Assembly: GCA_964628685.1 (NCBI GenBank)
Contig: CAZVNM010000010.1
Coordinates: 1 to 35,341, forward strand
Length of the DNA stretch: 35,341 nt
DNA from: CALMEC01 sp964628685
GTDB lineage: Bacteria; Actinomycetota; Thermoleophilia; Miltoncostaeales; Miltoncostaeaceae
Direction of reading: 5' to 3'
Shown: one piece after another, positions 1 through 6,883 of the stretch
How positions within the stretch are numbered: position 1 is the stretch's first letter
Layout: each line of letters opens with the position of its first letter
Program-made: the position numbers and the translations under genes
Notes under the pieces: generated by a model
Databases searched by the model: none
What the model was told of the DNA's origin: nothing
What the model saw: only the letters and a program-made list of their open reading frames with translations

Positions 1-21
1 GTTTGCTCAAGATTCCCGTGA

Positions 22-27
22 TACGGT
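22..27 (+). promoter_or_regulatory. -10 box (TACGGT) upstream of the L,D-transpeptidase
   Basis: TACGGT lies 7 nt before an in-frame ATG at 35, the spacing seen at other probable leaderless starts in this window. It may define a transcript starting at about 35. No convincing -35 box is visible. Confidence 0.35.
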
Positions 28-124
28 CGAAAACATGAGCATCATGGCAGGAGCGGACGCCGCACGGCGCCATCCCGGTGCCGGCGTCACCGCCGCTCCA
101 GCGGATGGTCACATGGCTGGGATC

Positions 125-850
125 ATGCGACTTATCGTCGCACTGACGATCGTCATGGCCGCGATGGCCGGCACGGCCCGGGCCGACGACGGTCTCGACG
201 ATCTTCCCCCGCTTCCGCCGGTCGCGGCACCCACGCCCAGCCTCTCGTGGAACGCCCGGGTGCTCGCTCCGGTCGTCGCGAAGGCCAGGCCCGACCACCG
301 GTCGAAGGCCGTCATGACGGTGCAGCCGATCGCACCCCTGGGCGGTGGCCCGACGATCCTCCTCGTGTTGTCACAGCGCGAGGTCGACGGGCAGGCGTGG
401 ACCAAGCTCCTCCTGCCGCGGCGTCCCAACGGCAGCGCCGGGTGGGTGCCGTCGGACTACCTGCGCTTCACCCGCAACCGGGTGCGGATCCTGATCGACC
501 AGAGCGAGCGGATGACCTACGTCTACCGCAACAACAGGGTCGTGCTGCGCACACGCAACGCCATCGGCGAGGCCAAGACGCCCACGCCCAACGGCCACTA
601 CGCCATCGCCGAAAAGATCCTCGGACCGCCGGCCGGGTTCCTCGGACCGGTCATCATGCCGGTCACCGGGTACTCGAACGTGCTGAACGAGTACGCCGGC
701 GGCAACGGGCGGTTCGCGCTGCACGGCACCAGCCTGCCCGAGAAGATCGGCACGCGCGCCAGCCACGGCTGCATCCGCCATCAGAACCGGGCGATCCTCG
801 CCATCTCGCGCATCGTCCCGATCGGCACGCCGATCCTCATCCGCCCCTAG
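125..850 (+). CDS. L,D-transpeptidase (YkuD domain) with N-terminal SH3-like domain
   Basis: Secreted or membrane-anchored enzyme that makes 3-3 or lipoprotein cross-links in peptidoglycan. From the start used here it has 241 aa: signal peptide (about 1-20, ending near TARADD), an SH3-like segment (about 40-110, ending GWVPSDYLRF), then a YkuD catalytic domain. The catalytic signature is complete: His200 in LHGT, then SHGCIR with His214 and Cys216. The start is uncertain. ATG 125 begins right at the signal peptide. An in-frame ATG at 35 would add 30 residues and sits 7 nt behind a -10-like TACGGT, but the added codons have about 67% GC at third positions, near background. ATG 113 is a third option. 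The family call is firm; the physiological substrate is unknown. Confidence 0.93.
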   Translation: MRLIVALTIVMAAMAGTARADDGLDDLPPLPPVAAPTPSLSWNARVLAPVVAKARPDHRSKAVMTVQPIAPLGGGPTILLVLSQREVDGQAWTKLLLPRRPNGSAGWVPSDYLRFTRNRVRILIDQSERMTYVYRNNRVVLRTRNAIGEAKTPTPNGHYAIAEKILGPPAGFLGPVIMPVTGYSNVLNEYAGGNGRFALHGTSLPEKIGTRASHGCIRHQNRAILAISRIVPIGTPILIRP

Positions 851-874
851 CTCAGGGTCCCCCGCCCGCGCGCC

Positions 875-880
875 GATAAT
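875..880 (+). promoter_or_regulatory. -10 box (GATAAT) of a probable leaderless promoter
   Basis: GATAAT ends exactly 6 nt before ATG 887. The intervening CGGGGG is too close to the start to act as a Shine-Dalgarno sequence, so transcription probably begins at or next to the start codon. Confidence 0.5.
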
Positions 881-886
881 CGGGGG

Positions 887-1540
887 ATGAACCGCCTCCT
901 CCGCCTCCTCGCGCTCGTCACGTGCGCGATCGCCCTCGGTGCACCGGCACTGGCCGGCGCCGCCGTCACCCCCGCCCAGCTCGAGACGGCCGACGTGGTC
1001 GTTGACGCCGGCGCCACCCTGTCCGACGCCGATCGCGCCAAGCTGCAGGCGAGCGCCGACGCCCTGCGCGACAAGACGTTCCCGGTGAAGTACGTGGTCA
1101 CGACGGCGCCGGACGCCGACGGCGCGCTCACCGCGGAGGCGGGGCGTCTGCGTCAGGCGCTCATCAAACGCCTGGGGGAGGACGCGATCGACGGGGTCAT
1201 CGTCGTCGCGCCCGGCAAGATCGGCGTGCACTCCGACAACTTCCAGGCGGAACGGGACGACGCGATCTCCGCCGAGCGCGCGGCCATCGAGGCCGACTCG
1301 GTGGACGGGGCCATCCGTGTGGCCGACCGCCTGCAGCACTTCGACGAGATCGCCGCCCTGGACGTGACCGACAAGCCCGTCGACAGTGGGATCGCCGCCT
1401 GGGTGTGGGTGGTGGGCGGCATCGTCGTCGCGGCCGGCATCGTGGCGATGATCCTGGCCCGCCGTGCGGCCACGCGTGGCAAGGCGCGTCGGGCCGCCGC
1501 CTCGGCGGACGCGACGGATCCGCCGCCCGACGATCAGTAG
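887..1540 (+). CDS. Secreted, C-terminally anchored protein resembling the TPM / Rv1476-like family
   Basis: 217 aa: signal peptide (about 1-25, ending APALAGA), a soluble extracytoplasmic domain of about 140 residues, one transmembrane helix near 167-188 (AWVWVVGGIVVAAGIVAMIL) and a short basic, Asp-rich cytoplasmic tail. The soluble part has the helix/strand pattern of TPM-like domains (a segment near DGVIVVAPGKIGV), which in actinobacteria occur as single-pass membrane proteins of unknown role. The assignment rests on overall layout and is tentative. The gene follows the L,D-transpeptidase by 36 nt but appears to have its own leaderless promoter. Its 3' end overlaps the convergent thioredoxin gene by 7 nt. 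Confidence 0.75.
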   Translation: MNRLLRLLALVTCAIALGAPALAGAAVTPAQLETADVVVDAGATLSDADRAKLQASADALRDKTFPVKYVVTTAPDADGALTAEAGRLRQALIKRLGEDAIDGVIVVAPGKIGVHSDNFQAERDDAISAERAAIEADSVDGAIRVADRLQHFDEIAALDVTDKPVDSGIAAWVWVVGGIVVAAGIVAMILARRAATRGKARRAAASADATDPPPDDQ

Positions 1541-2274
1541 AGGGTCTGCGCCAGACGGCGCCTGAACAGCACGGTCAGCGGGTCCTGGTCGCCCAGCTCC
1601 CCGAAGACACCCACCATCACCCGCCGGAGGGTCTCGCGCTGCTCGCCGGAGCTTGTCCGGATGGCGTCCAGCAGGTGCGGCAGTGCGCTCTCGCGGTCGC
1701 CGCGGTCGAGCGCCGCCAGGGCCGCCGCCACGTCCGGCAGGTCGCTGCCGGCCAGGTCGACGCGTGCGATGAGCCCCTGCGCGCGGGTGTCGTGGTGGGC
1801 GGCGGGCTCCAGGATCTCGACGGCCTCGTCGCGTCGGCCGTCCCCCATCAGGATCTGTCCCAGCATCACGCGTGCCTCGGTCGCCCCGGCGTCGCGCACG
1901 AGCGCCTCGCGCAGCGAGTCCTCGTCGCCGGCCGCGATCAGCCTGTCCACCACGGAGGGGATGACCTGGTCGAAGAAGGCCTCGACGGAGGCGGCGGGGA
2001 CGGCCCCGGTGAACTCGGCGACCATGATCGCGTCGCGGAAGCCCTTCACCGCCGGGATGCCCTGGATGCGGTAGGTCGACGCGAGCGCGGGGCTCTCGTC
2101 GATGTTCACCTTCGCCAGCACGACCTCGTCCGCGCGGCGGGCGGCGATGCGCTCGAGGATGGGGGTGAGCTGCCTGCACGGTCCGCACCACGGCGCCCAG
2201 AAGTCGACGACCACCGGGATGTCCTTCGATCGAACGAGGACTTCCTCGTGGAATGTGCTGTCAGTGACGTCCAT
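1534..2274 (-). CDS. Thioredoxin-domain co-chaperone (YbbN/CnoX-like) with TPR-like C-terminus
   Basis: 246 aa. Residues 1-110 form a thioredoxin fold with an intact active site WCGPC (Cys30, Cys33) and the cis-proline segment GIPAVKGF near residue 74. Residues about 120-245 are helical and TPR-like. This two-part layout matches the YbbN/CnoX family, redox-linked holdases that protect proteins during oxidative stress. E. coli CnoX lacks a full CXXC, so the intact motif here suggests retained oxidoreductase activity. The ATG at 2274 has a strong ribosome binding site (GGAGGAG, 5 nt away). Cytoplasmic; no signal peptide. Confidence 0.9.
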   Translation of the reverse strand: MDVTDSTFHEEVLVRSKDIPVVVDFWAPWCGPCRQLTPILERIAARRADEVVLAKVNIDESPALASTYRIQGIPAVKGFRDAIMVAEFTGAVPAASVEAFFDQVIPSVVDRLIAAGDEDSLREALVRDAGATEARVMLGQILMGDGRRDEAVEILEPAAHHDTRAQGLIARVDLAGSDLPDVAAALAALDRGDRESALPHLLDAIRTSSGEQRETLRRVMVGVFGELGDQDPLTVLFRRRLAQTLY

Positions 2275-2299
2275 GTCCGCTCCTCCGTGCGTCCGCCGC

Positions 2300-2305
2300 A
2301 GGTTA
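2300..2305 (-). promoter_or_regulatory. -10 box (TAACCT) for the thioredoxin-like gene
   Basis: On the minus strand TAACCT lies 25 nt upstream of ATG 2274, leaving room for a short leader that carries the GGAGGAG ribosome binding site. The -35 region is not clear. Confidence 0.35.
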
Positions 2306-2338
2306 GCGTGCGGGCGCGCGGTCGCCCAACGGACGGGC

Positions 2339-2878
2339 TCAGGTACCGAGGACGATGATCACCTGGGCGGCGGCGGGCGCGCTCGACGCGATGGCCGCAC
2401 CCTCGATGGGGCTCACCTCCGCGATCCTCAGGTCGGCGGCCACCTGGTCGGCGGCGGGCTTCGCGTCCGCCCGGTAGTAGACGACGTCGCCGCTGCGGGT
2501 GGCGGCGTTGCCGGTCTGGACGGTGGTGTAGCCGAGGCCCTTCAGCGTCGTGGCGGTCTCGCCCGCCTTGCCGTTCACGCCGCTGCCGTTCAGGACCGCC
2601 ACGTTCACCGTGTCGCGGGCCGGCGGTGCGTCCGGCGTCTCGCCGCCGGTTGCGGTGCCGGTGTCGGTCCCCGCCGGCTGCTCTCCGGTCCCGGTCTGCG
2701 CGCCGGTGGGGGTGCCGTCGGTCGCCGCCGTGGTGTCACCCACGGTGACGTCCAGACTCGCGTCCGGCAGGTCGACCGTGTCGCCACCGACGCTGGCCAG
2801 GGTCCAGCCGCCGACGAAGCCGAGGATGAGGCAGGAGACGGCCAGAATCACCGGACGGATCCAATTGGAGCCGTTCAT
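2339..2878 (-). CDS. LytR C-terminal-domain (LytR_C) membrane protein
   Basis: 179 aa. One N-terminal transmembrane helix (about residues 7-27, PVILAVSCLILGFVGGWTLA), then an extracytoplasmic low-complexity linker rich in Thr, Gly, Pro and Asp (about 40-90), then a LytR_C domain (about 92-178) beginning VNVAVLNGSGVNGKAGETA. In actinobacteria such stand-alone proteins (for example Cei and VirR of mycobacteria) act in cell-envelope integrity, but the exact function here is unknown. Chosen start is ATG 2878, directly before the membrane helix. A -10-like TACCAT ends 7 nt upstream, suggesting leaderless translation. An upstream in-frame ATG at 2953 would add 25 residues that look non-coding. Confidence 0.85.
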   Translation of the reverse strand: MNGSNWIRPVILAVSCLILGFVGGWTLASVGGDTVDLPDASLDVTVGDTTAATDGTPTGAQTGTGEQPAGTDTGTATGGETPDAPPARDTVNVAVLNGSGVNGKAGETATTLKGLGYTTVQTGNAATRSGDVVYYRADAKPAADQVAADLRIAEVSPIEGAAIASSAPAAAQVIIVLGT

Positions 2879-2885
2879 CGCACGA

Positions 2886-2891
2886 ATGGTA
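2886..2891 (-). promoter_or_regulatory. -10 box (TACCAT) of a probable leaderless promoter
   Basis: Reading the minus strand, TACCAT is followed by 7 nt and then the ATG of the LytR_C gene. Confidence 0.5.
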
Positions 2892-2990
2892 GACGCGGTG
2901 TCCGGACGGCCCGGCCGGTGCGGGTGCGTTCGGTCCAGGCACGCCGCGGGCACGCCGCCGGCCGGCCGGGGGGGCCGCCGGTTTCGTCCG

Positions 2991-3026
2991 GCGGCGCTTC
3001 GTCACAGAACAGTGACGAAGCGCCGC
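2991..3026. other. Perfect 15-bp inverted repeat / hairpin
   Basis: Arm GCGGCGCTTCGTCAC (2991-3005), loop AGAACA, and an exact complementary arm (3012-3026). No T-run follows on either strand and no gene ends into it, so an ordinary terminator is unlikely. It lies 113 nt upstream of the LytR_C start. A partial third arm (CTTCGTGACG) occurs at about 3041-3050. Could be a regulator site or a mobile palindromic repeat. Confidence 0.8.
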
Positions 3027-3185
3027 ATTCCGCGCGCACAGCTTCGTGACGGGTTCGACGTCGCATGGTGAGCCGGTCATGTCGCTGCCGTTCCTGGTCT
3101 GGGACCGGGCATGTCAGTTGTGGTGCCGGTCGATTCATCTGACAGGGGCCCGCGAACTCCTGGGGACGGTGGCCATCGTGGACGG

Positions 3186-3222
3186 CGGCGCAAGTTACGT
3201 GTCAGGCACGACGCTTGCGCCG
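3186..3222. repeat. REP-like palindrome with GTGTCAGGCAC core (left copy)
   Basis: Outer 9-bp stem CGGCGCAAG / CTTGCGCCG encloses an inner CGTG-TCAGG-CACG palindrome. A near-identical element lies at 34681-34711 inside the right-hand repeat array. The GTGTCAGGCAC core is reminiscent of REP-type palindromes mobilised by single-copy Y1 tyrosine transposases; no such transposase is in this window. Confidence 0.6.
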
Positions 3223-3242
3223 GACCGGTCACACACGCGATG

Positions 3243-3514
3243 AGGCGGTTGCGGAGGCGCCGAAGGGCGCCGCCGCGTTCGCCGACCAGGCGAACTCACG
3301 TGCCTGCCGTCGTTGGCTTCCGTAACGGATCGTCGACCGAGGTCGACCGAAAGTCATCCCCCGGAACGCAACCGTCACAGGTCCGACGCTGGAACCGAAG
3401 GTTCCCCGCCGCACCCAGGAACCGGGAAGGACCGCCGACCCATCAAGGAAGCGGACTCGGCAAGGAAGCGGACTCGGCAAGGAAAGATCCGAGCCGGGTG
3501 GCGTCGAGCCACAA
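3243..3514. repeat. Long tandem repeat, left array, unit A (272 bp)
   Basis: Starts aggcggttgcgg, then hairpin GGCGCC-GAAG-GGCGCC (3256-3271), hairpin GTTCGCC-nnnn-GGCGAAC, an ACGTGCCTGCCGTC block, palindrome GGTCGACC, GGAACC-GAA-GGTTCC, and CCGCCGCACCCAGGAACC. Sub-type I: it has the GTTGGCTTCCGTAACGGA and CGCCGACCCATCAAG variants, shared with unit F at 35024-35286. An internal 18-bp tandem duplication (about 3450-3485) accounts for the extra length. Confidence 0.9.
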
Positions 3515-3776
3515 AGGCGGTTGCGGGGGCGCCGAAGGGCGCCGCCGCGTTCGCCGCCCAGGCGAACCCACGTGCCTGCCGTCAACGACTGCCGGTAAAC
3601 GAACCGTCGACGGAGGTCGACCGAGAGTCGTGCCACAGAACGTGACCGTCACAGGTCCGGCGCCTGAACCGAAGGTTCCCCGCCGCACCCAGGAACCGGG
3701 GAGGATCGCGCCCCGTCCGGGTTGCGAAACCGTCAACGAAAGATCCGAGCCGGACCTCGGAGCCGGAATCCACACA
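3515..3776. repeat. Long tandem repeat, left array, unit B (262 bp)
   Basis: Same architecture as unit A, with anchor hairpin at 3528-3543. It carries the other middle block (AACGACTGCCGGTAAACG) and a unique GCCCCGTCCGGGTTGCG stretch. Ends with AAAGATCCGAGCCGG and CACACA before the next unit. Confidence 0.9.
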
Positions 3777-4019
3777 AGGCGGTTGCGGGGGCGCCGAAGG
3801 GCGCCGCCGCGTTCGCCGTTCAGGCGAACTCACGTGCCTGCCGTCAACGACTGCCGGTAAACCGATCGTCGACAGAGGTCGACCGAGAGTCGTCCCCCGG
3901 AACGCGACCGTCACAGGTCCGGCGCCGAACCGAAGGTTCTCCGCCGCACCCAGGAACCGGGGAGGATCGCGCCCCCATCGCGGTAGCGCGAGCGTCAACG
4001 AAAGATCCGAGCCGGCCGT
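3777..4019. repeat. Long tandem repeat, left array, unit C
   Basis: Third unit, anchor hairpin at 3790-3805, with the AACGACTGCCGGTAAAC variant and the segment CGCGGTAGCGCGAGCGTC, which it shares with unit E at 34760-35023. It ends shortly after AAAGATCCGAGCCGG and is not followed by another unit. Confidence 0.9.
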
Positions 4020-4032
4020 CCCCGCCTGATAC

Positions 4033-4059
4033 CATTCCCCCACGCGCGTTCGGGGAATG
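4033..4059. other. Hairpin between repeat array and helicase gene
   Basis: CATTCCCC, an 11-nt loop, then GGGGAATG, a perfect 8-bp stem starting 14 nt after the last repeat unit. It could close the array or lie in the 5' region of the helicase transcript. A TACCAT hexamer (4030-4035) overlaps its left edge. Confidence 0.5.
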
Positions 4060-4101
4060 CCCCTGACCGGTTCCCTCCCTGGCAGTCCGAGCCACGGAGG
4101 T

Positions 4102-4118
4102 CATCGTCACCGACGATG
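4102..4118. other. Small hairpin upstream of the helicase gene
   Basis: CATCGTC-ACC-GACGATG, a perfect 7-bp stem with a 3-nt loop, 68 nt before the helicase start. A binding site or a leader hairpin are both possible. Confidence 0.45.
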
Positions 4119-4186
4119 GACACACGCGAGAACCGCAGCCGGTCGATCGGGCACTGGACTCACGACGGCGCGCGAACGTTGACCGC

Positions 4187-6730
4187 ATGAGCGAACCCAC
4201 AACCGGCGCTGACGCGCCACGCACCGACGCCCTCCGCGAGGCGCTCGCCGATCCGGCCGCCGCGTGGCCGCACGTGACCCTCCGTGAGCACCAGCTGGAG
4301 GCGCTCGACGAGCTGGCGACCCACATCGGCATGGGCGTGCAGCGCACGTGGGTGCACGCGCCGACCGGCTCGGGCAAGACCATCACCTTCTGTGCGCTCG
4401 CGGCGGCGCTCGGTGTGCCGACGCTGGTGCTTGTGCCGCGTCGCAACCTGGCCGACCAGACGGCGGCGGCGCTGTCGCGCTTCTTCCCCAACATCCGCCA
4501 GAACATGGATGGTCCCCTGGCGGCGGGGCGGGAGGGGGTGACCATCGCCACATACCAGGCCTGCCTGCGTCATCCGGACGAGATCGACTGGAAGCGCATC
4601 GGCCTGGTGATCTGCGACGAGGCCCACACGACCCTGGGTGCGCAGACCCGCGCGCTTCTGGGGCGGGCGAAGGATGCGCTGATCGTCGGCTTCACCGCCA
4701 CGCCGGCCACCACGACCGGCCACGTCGAACAGGTGATGGGACCGGTGGCCGCCACGCTCGACCGGCTGGAGGCGATCAAGCGCGGCATCCTCGCGCCTCT
4801 GCGCAGCCTGCGCGTCGAGCGCGCCGTCGACCTGTCGGACGTCGCGAAGGTCCGCGGCGACTTCGACCAGGCCAGCCTGGGCCGCGCGCTGGACCGCGCC
4901 CTCTGGCACAAGGCGTGCGCCGACGTCTGGGTGGAGCACTTCGCCCCCATGGACCTGGCCGGTGTGGCATACACCGCCACGGTGGCCCAGGCACATGCGT
5001 TGGCGGATGAGCTGGTCACCCACGACGTGCGGGCCGCGGCGGTGTCGGGGCAGACCCCGGCACGCGACCTCGCCGTCATCCTGGCGCGCTTCGGGCGCGG
5101 CGAGATCGACGTGCTGTGCAACGCAGACCTCCTCACCGAGGGGTGGGACGAGACCCGGGCGGCGGTGGTCATGCATCTGGCCCCCACCACGTCGGAGCGC
5201 GTGTTCGTGCAGCGGCTGGGTCGCGTCATGCGTCCGGCGGAGGGCAAGGAGGCGGTGTCGGTCGAGTTCCTACCGGCCGGCGATCCGATGGGGGTGCAGA
5301 CGAGCCACGACCTGTACGGCATGGGCTGGTACCGGCCGCTGGGACGCGTCGCCGGTCCGCCGGACGCCGCCGAGTCAGGAAAGCTGGCGGCCGCCGCCAA
5401 GCTCCTGGCCGATGCCGACGGCGGCGTCGCCAAGCTGGTCAACCCCGCCGCATCACCCGAGAACATCGTGGCCGGCCTGGCCGACGGGGGTTGGCGCGGC
5501 GCCGACCCGGGTCTGCTCCCGCGCGGCGCCATGGAGGACTGGGTTGCCGCGGCCGGACGCGAGATCACGATCCCCGAGCTGGTCGATGCGATCACCACGG
5601 GTGTGGGTGAGGAGGCGGCGCTCGCGTGGTGGGCGCTCACCGGTGTCGTCGCCCGCCGCGCGGCGGACGGGGCGGACCAGCCGATCTGGCGGGCGTGGGC
5701 GATGGCGATGCTGCTGCAGCCGGACCTGCGTGCCGGACTTCCCGTCGATGTGCCGAGAAGCATCCTCGACCGCCTGCGCATGACGGCGAAGGAGCGGCTG
5801 CGCGCGCTGTGGTGGCACGTGGACAGGGCTGGCAAGTGGGACCGCATCGCGTCGCTCGATCAGCTGGCGCGATCCGGCGAACGTCGCCGCCGCTGGTCGG
5901 CGCTGGACGAGGCGTCGTCGTGGGCACCCGCCTGGACCTGGGACGTCTCGCGGTCGCTGGCCGACCTGCGCCCCGGTCGCAACCAGGAGCTCCACCGCAT
6001 CGCCGCGTGGGAGGCGCGCCACATCATCGGAAACGGTGGCGAGCTGGCGCTCATCTCGGCGTGGCTGCGCGCGGCCGGCGGTCCGCCGCCACCGCCGGAG
6101 GAGCCGACGGACCCGCCGACGCTGCGCCTGGGACAGGCCGCCCGGTTGCTCCTGATGCTCGGCCCCGGCGACGTGCCGAGCCGTCCCGAGAACCTGCGCA
6201 TGTGCGCGCGCGGCGCCGCCGCCTGTGGGGGGTGGGCGCAGCTTCGCCACTACCTCGACCACATCGACTGGTCCAGCGCCGATGCCGCACGTTCGCTTCG
6301 GGCGGCGGTGGGCGCAATGGCGCAGCGTGCACTCACGAGCGTGCGGGCGTGGGAGGCCCAGCGCGCCAAGTCCCCGCGTCTGCCGGATCCGGAGGTCGTG
6401 GGGATCAGCGAGGACGGGGAGAGCCGCTCACGCCGTCGCCGACGTCGTCGTCGCATGTCGACGGCCGCGGTCAACGGAGAGGGCACCGCTCAGGACGGCG
6501 GCCACGAGAGCTCGGAGCACCATGGGGATGCGGACGACGCGGCGTCCACCGACGAGGCGCCGGCCGCCTCGGCGCAGCCCACGCCCGAGAGCCCGTCGCG
6601 CAAGCGGCGTCGCCGGCGCAGGCGCCGGAAGGTCGCGGTCAGCAGCTCCGGTACCGAGGGCGGAGAGTCAGGCGCGGCGAAGGAACCGCGCGGGGACGAC
6701 GAGTCCCAGGGGCTGCCGGGCATCGAGTGA
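4187..6730 (+). CDS. SF2 DEAD/DEAH-box (ResIII-type) helicase with Arg/Lys-rich C-terminal tail
   Basis: 847 aa. Helicase core about 25-360: motif I APTGSGKT (GSGKT at 61-65), motif II DEAH (144-147), motif III FTATPAT, and motif VI VQRLGRVMRP (about 343-352). All are intact, so ATP-dependent nucleic-acid translocation or unwinding is expected. Residues about 400-730 have no recognised domain and are rich in Trp, Arg and Ala helices. The tail (about 740-847) holds two runs of eight or more Arg/Lys residues separated by acidic, Ser-rich stretches, probably disordered and nucleic-acid binding. ATG 4187 is the first good start; no strong ribosome binding site is seen. There is no methylase, nuclease or partner gene beside it, so a restriction or defence role is not supported. 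RNA or repair helicase are alternatives. Confidence 0.9.
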   Translation: MSEPTTGADAPRTDALREALADPAAAWPHVTLREHQLEALDELATHIGMGVQRTWVHAPTGSGKTITFCALAAALGVPTLVLVPRRNLADQTAAALSRFFPNIRQNMDGPLAAGREGVTIATYQACLRHPDEIDWKRIGLVICDEAHTTLGAQTRALLGRAKDALIVGFTATPATTTGHVEQVMGPVAATLDRLEAIKRGILAPLRSLRVERAVDLSDVAKVRGDFDQASLGRALDRALWHKACADVWVEHFAPMDLAGVAYTATVAQAHALADELVTHDVRAAAVSGQTPARDLAVILARFGRGEIDVLCNADLLTEGWDETRAAVVMHLAPTTSERVFVQRLGRVMRPAEGKEAVSVEFLPAGDPMGVQTSHDLYGMGWYRPLGRVAGPPDAAESGKLAAAAKLLADADGGVAKLVNPAASPENIVAGLADGGWRGADPGLLPRGAMEDWVAAAGREITIPELVDAITTGVGEEAALAWWALTGVVARRAADGADQPIWRAWAMAMLLQPDLRAGLPVDVPRSILDRLRMTAKERLRALWWHVDRAGKWDRIASLDQLARSGERRRRWSALDEASSWAPAWTWDVSRSLADLRPGRNQELHRIAAWEARHIIGNGGELALISAWLRAAGGPPPPPEEPTDPPTLRLGQAARLLLMLGPGDVPSRPENLRMCARGAAACGGWAQLRHYLDHIDWSSADAARSLRAAVGAMAQRALTSVRAWEAQRAKSPRLPDPEVVGISEDGESRSRRRRRRRRMSTAAVNGEGTAQDGGHESSEHHGDADDAASTDEAPAASAQPTPESPSRKRRRRRRRRKVAVSSSGTEGGESGAAKEPRGDDESQGLPGIE

Positions 6731-6847
6731 GCCGACGTCTCCGCCGTGCACGGTCGGAGGCGACCCCGTGCCCGGCACGTCGCACGGCATTCCACGGCGG
6801 CGCTCGAGTCGACCACCGAACGCCGCCCATCATGGACCGGCGGCGGT

Positions 6848-6875
6848 GGCGCGGACCGGCTGAACGGTCCGCGCC
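6848..6875. terminator. Bidirectional hairpin between convergent genes
   Basis: Perfect 11-bp stem GGCGCGGACCG, loop GCTGAA, CGGTCCGCGCC. It lies between the 3' ends of the helicase (plus) and the amidotransferase (minus). No U-tract, as is common in GC-rich actinobacteria. Confidence 0.65.
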
Positions 6876-6883
6876 CCCGGACC

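Larger units (their letters stand above)
2879..4186. other. Non-coding region with hairpins and a tandem-repeat array
   Basis: About 1.3 kb between the LytR_C gene and the helicase with no credible gene. It holds the 15-bp hairpin (2991-3026), a REP-like palindrome (3186-3222), three tandem units of about 265 bp (3243 to about 4019), and two hairpins just upstream of the helicase. Open frames here cross several repeat units but shift between units, so they are not believed. Confidence 0.8.

Noticed and set aside
371..2191. A 606-codon minus-strand open frame antisense to the first three genes
   Set aside because: It overlaps the YkuD-domain gene, the membrane protein gene and the thioredoxin gene with clear family motifs; its own translation is Arg/Gly-rich shadow sequence typical of GC-rich DNA.
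3830..3860. A short plus-strand frame, GTG to TAA, encoding MPAVNDCR, in units B, C and E
   Set aside because: Not preserved in the sub-type I units (A and F), which read through without the stop; no ribosome binding site.
3229..4043. Minus-strand open frames in the repeat array giving repeated peptides (GSWVRRGTFGS and similar)
   Set aside because: Unit spacing (272, 262, 264, 263 bp) shifts the frame between most copies, starts are unsupported, and the same frames appear only because the DNA repeats.
4187..6730. Restriction or anti-phage defence helicase
   Set aside because: No methylase, nuclease, or other defence gene adjoins it; neighbours are housekeeping.
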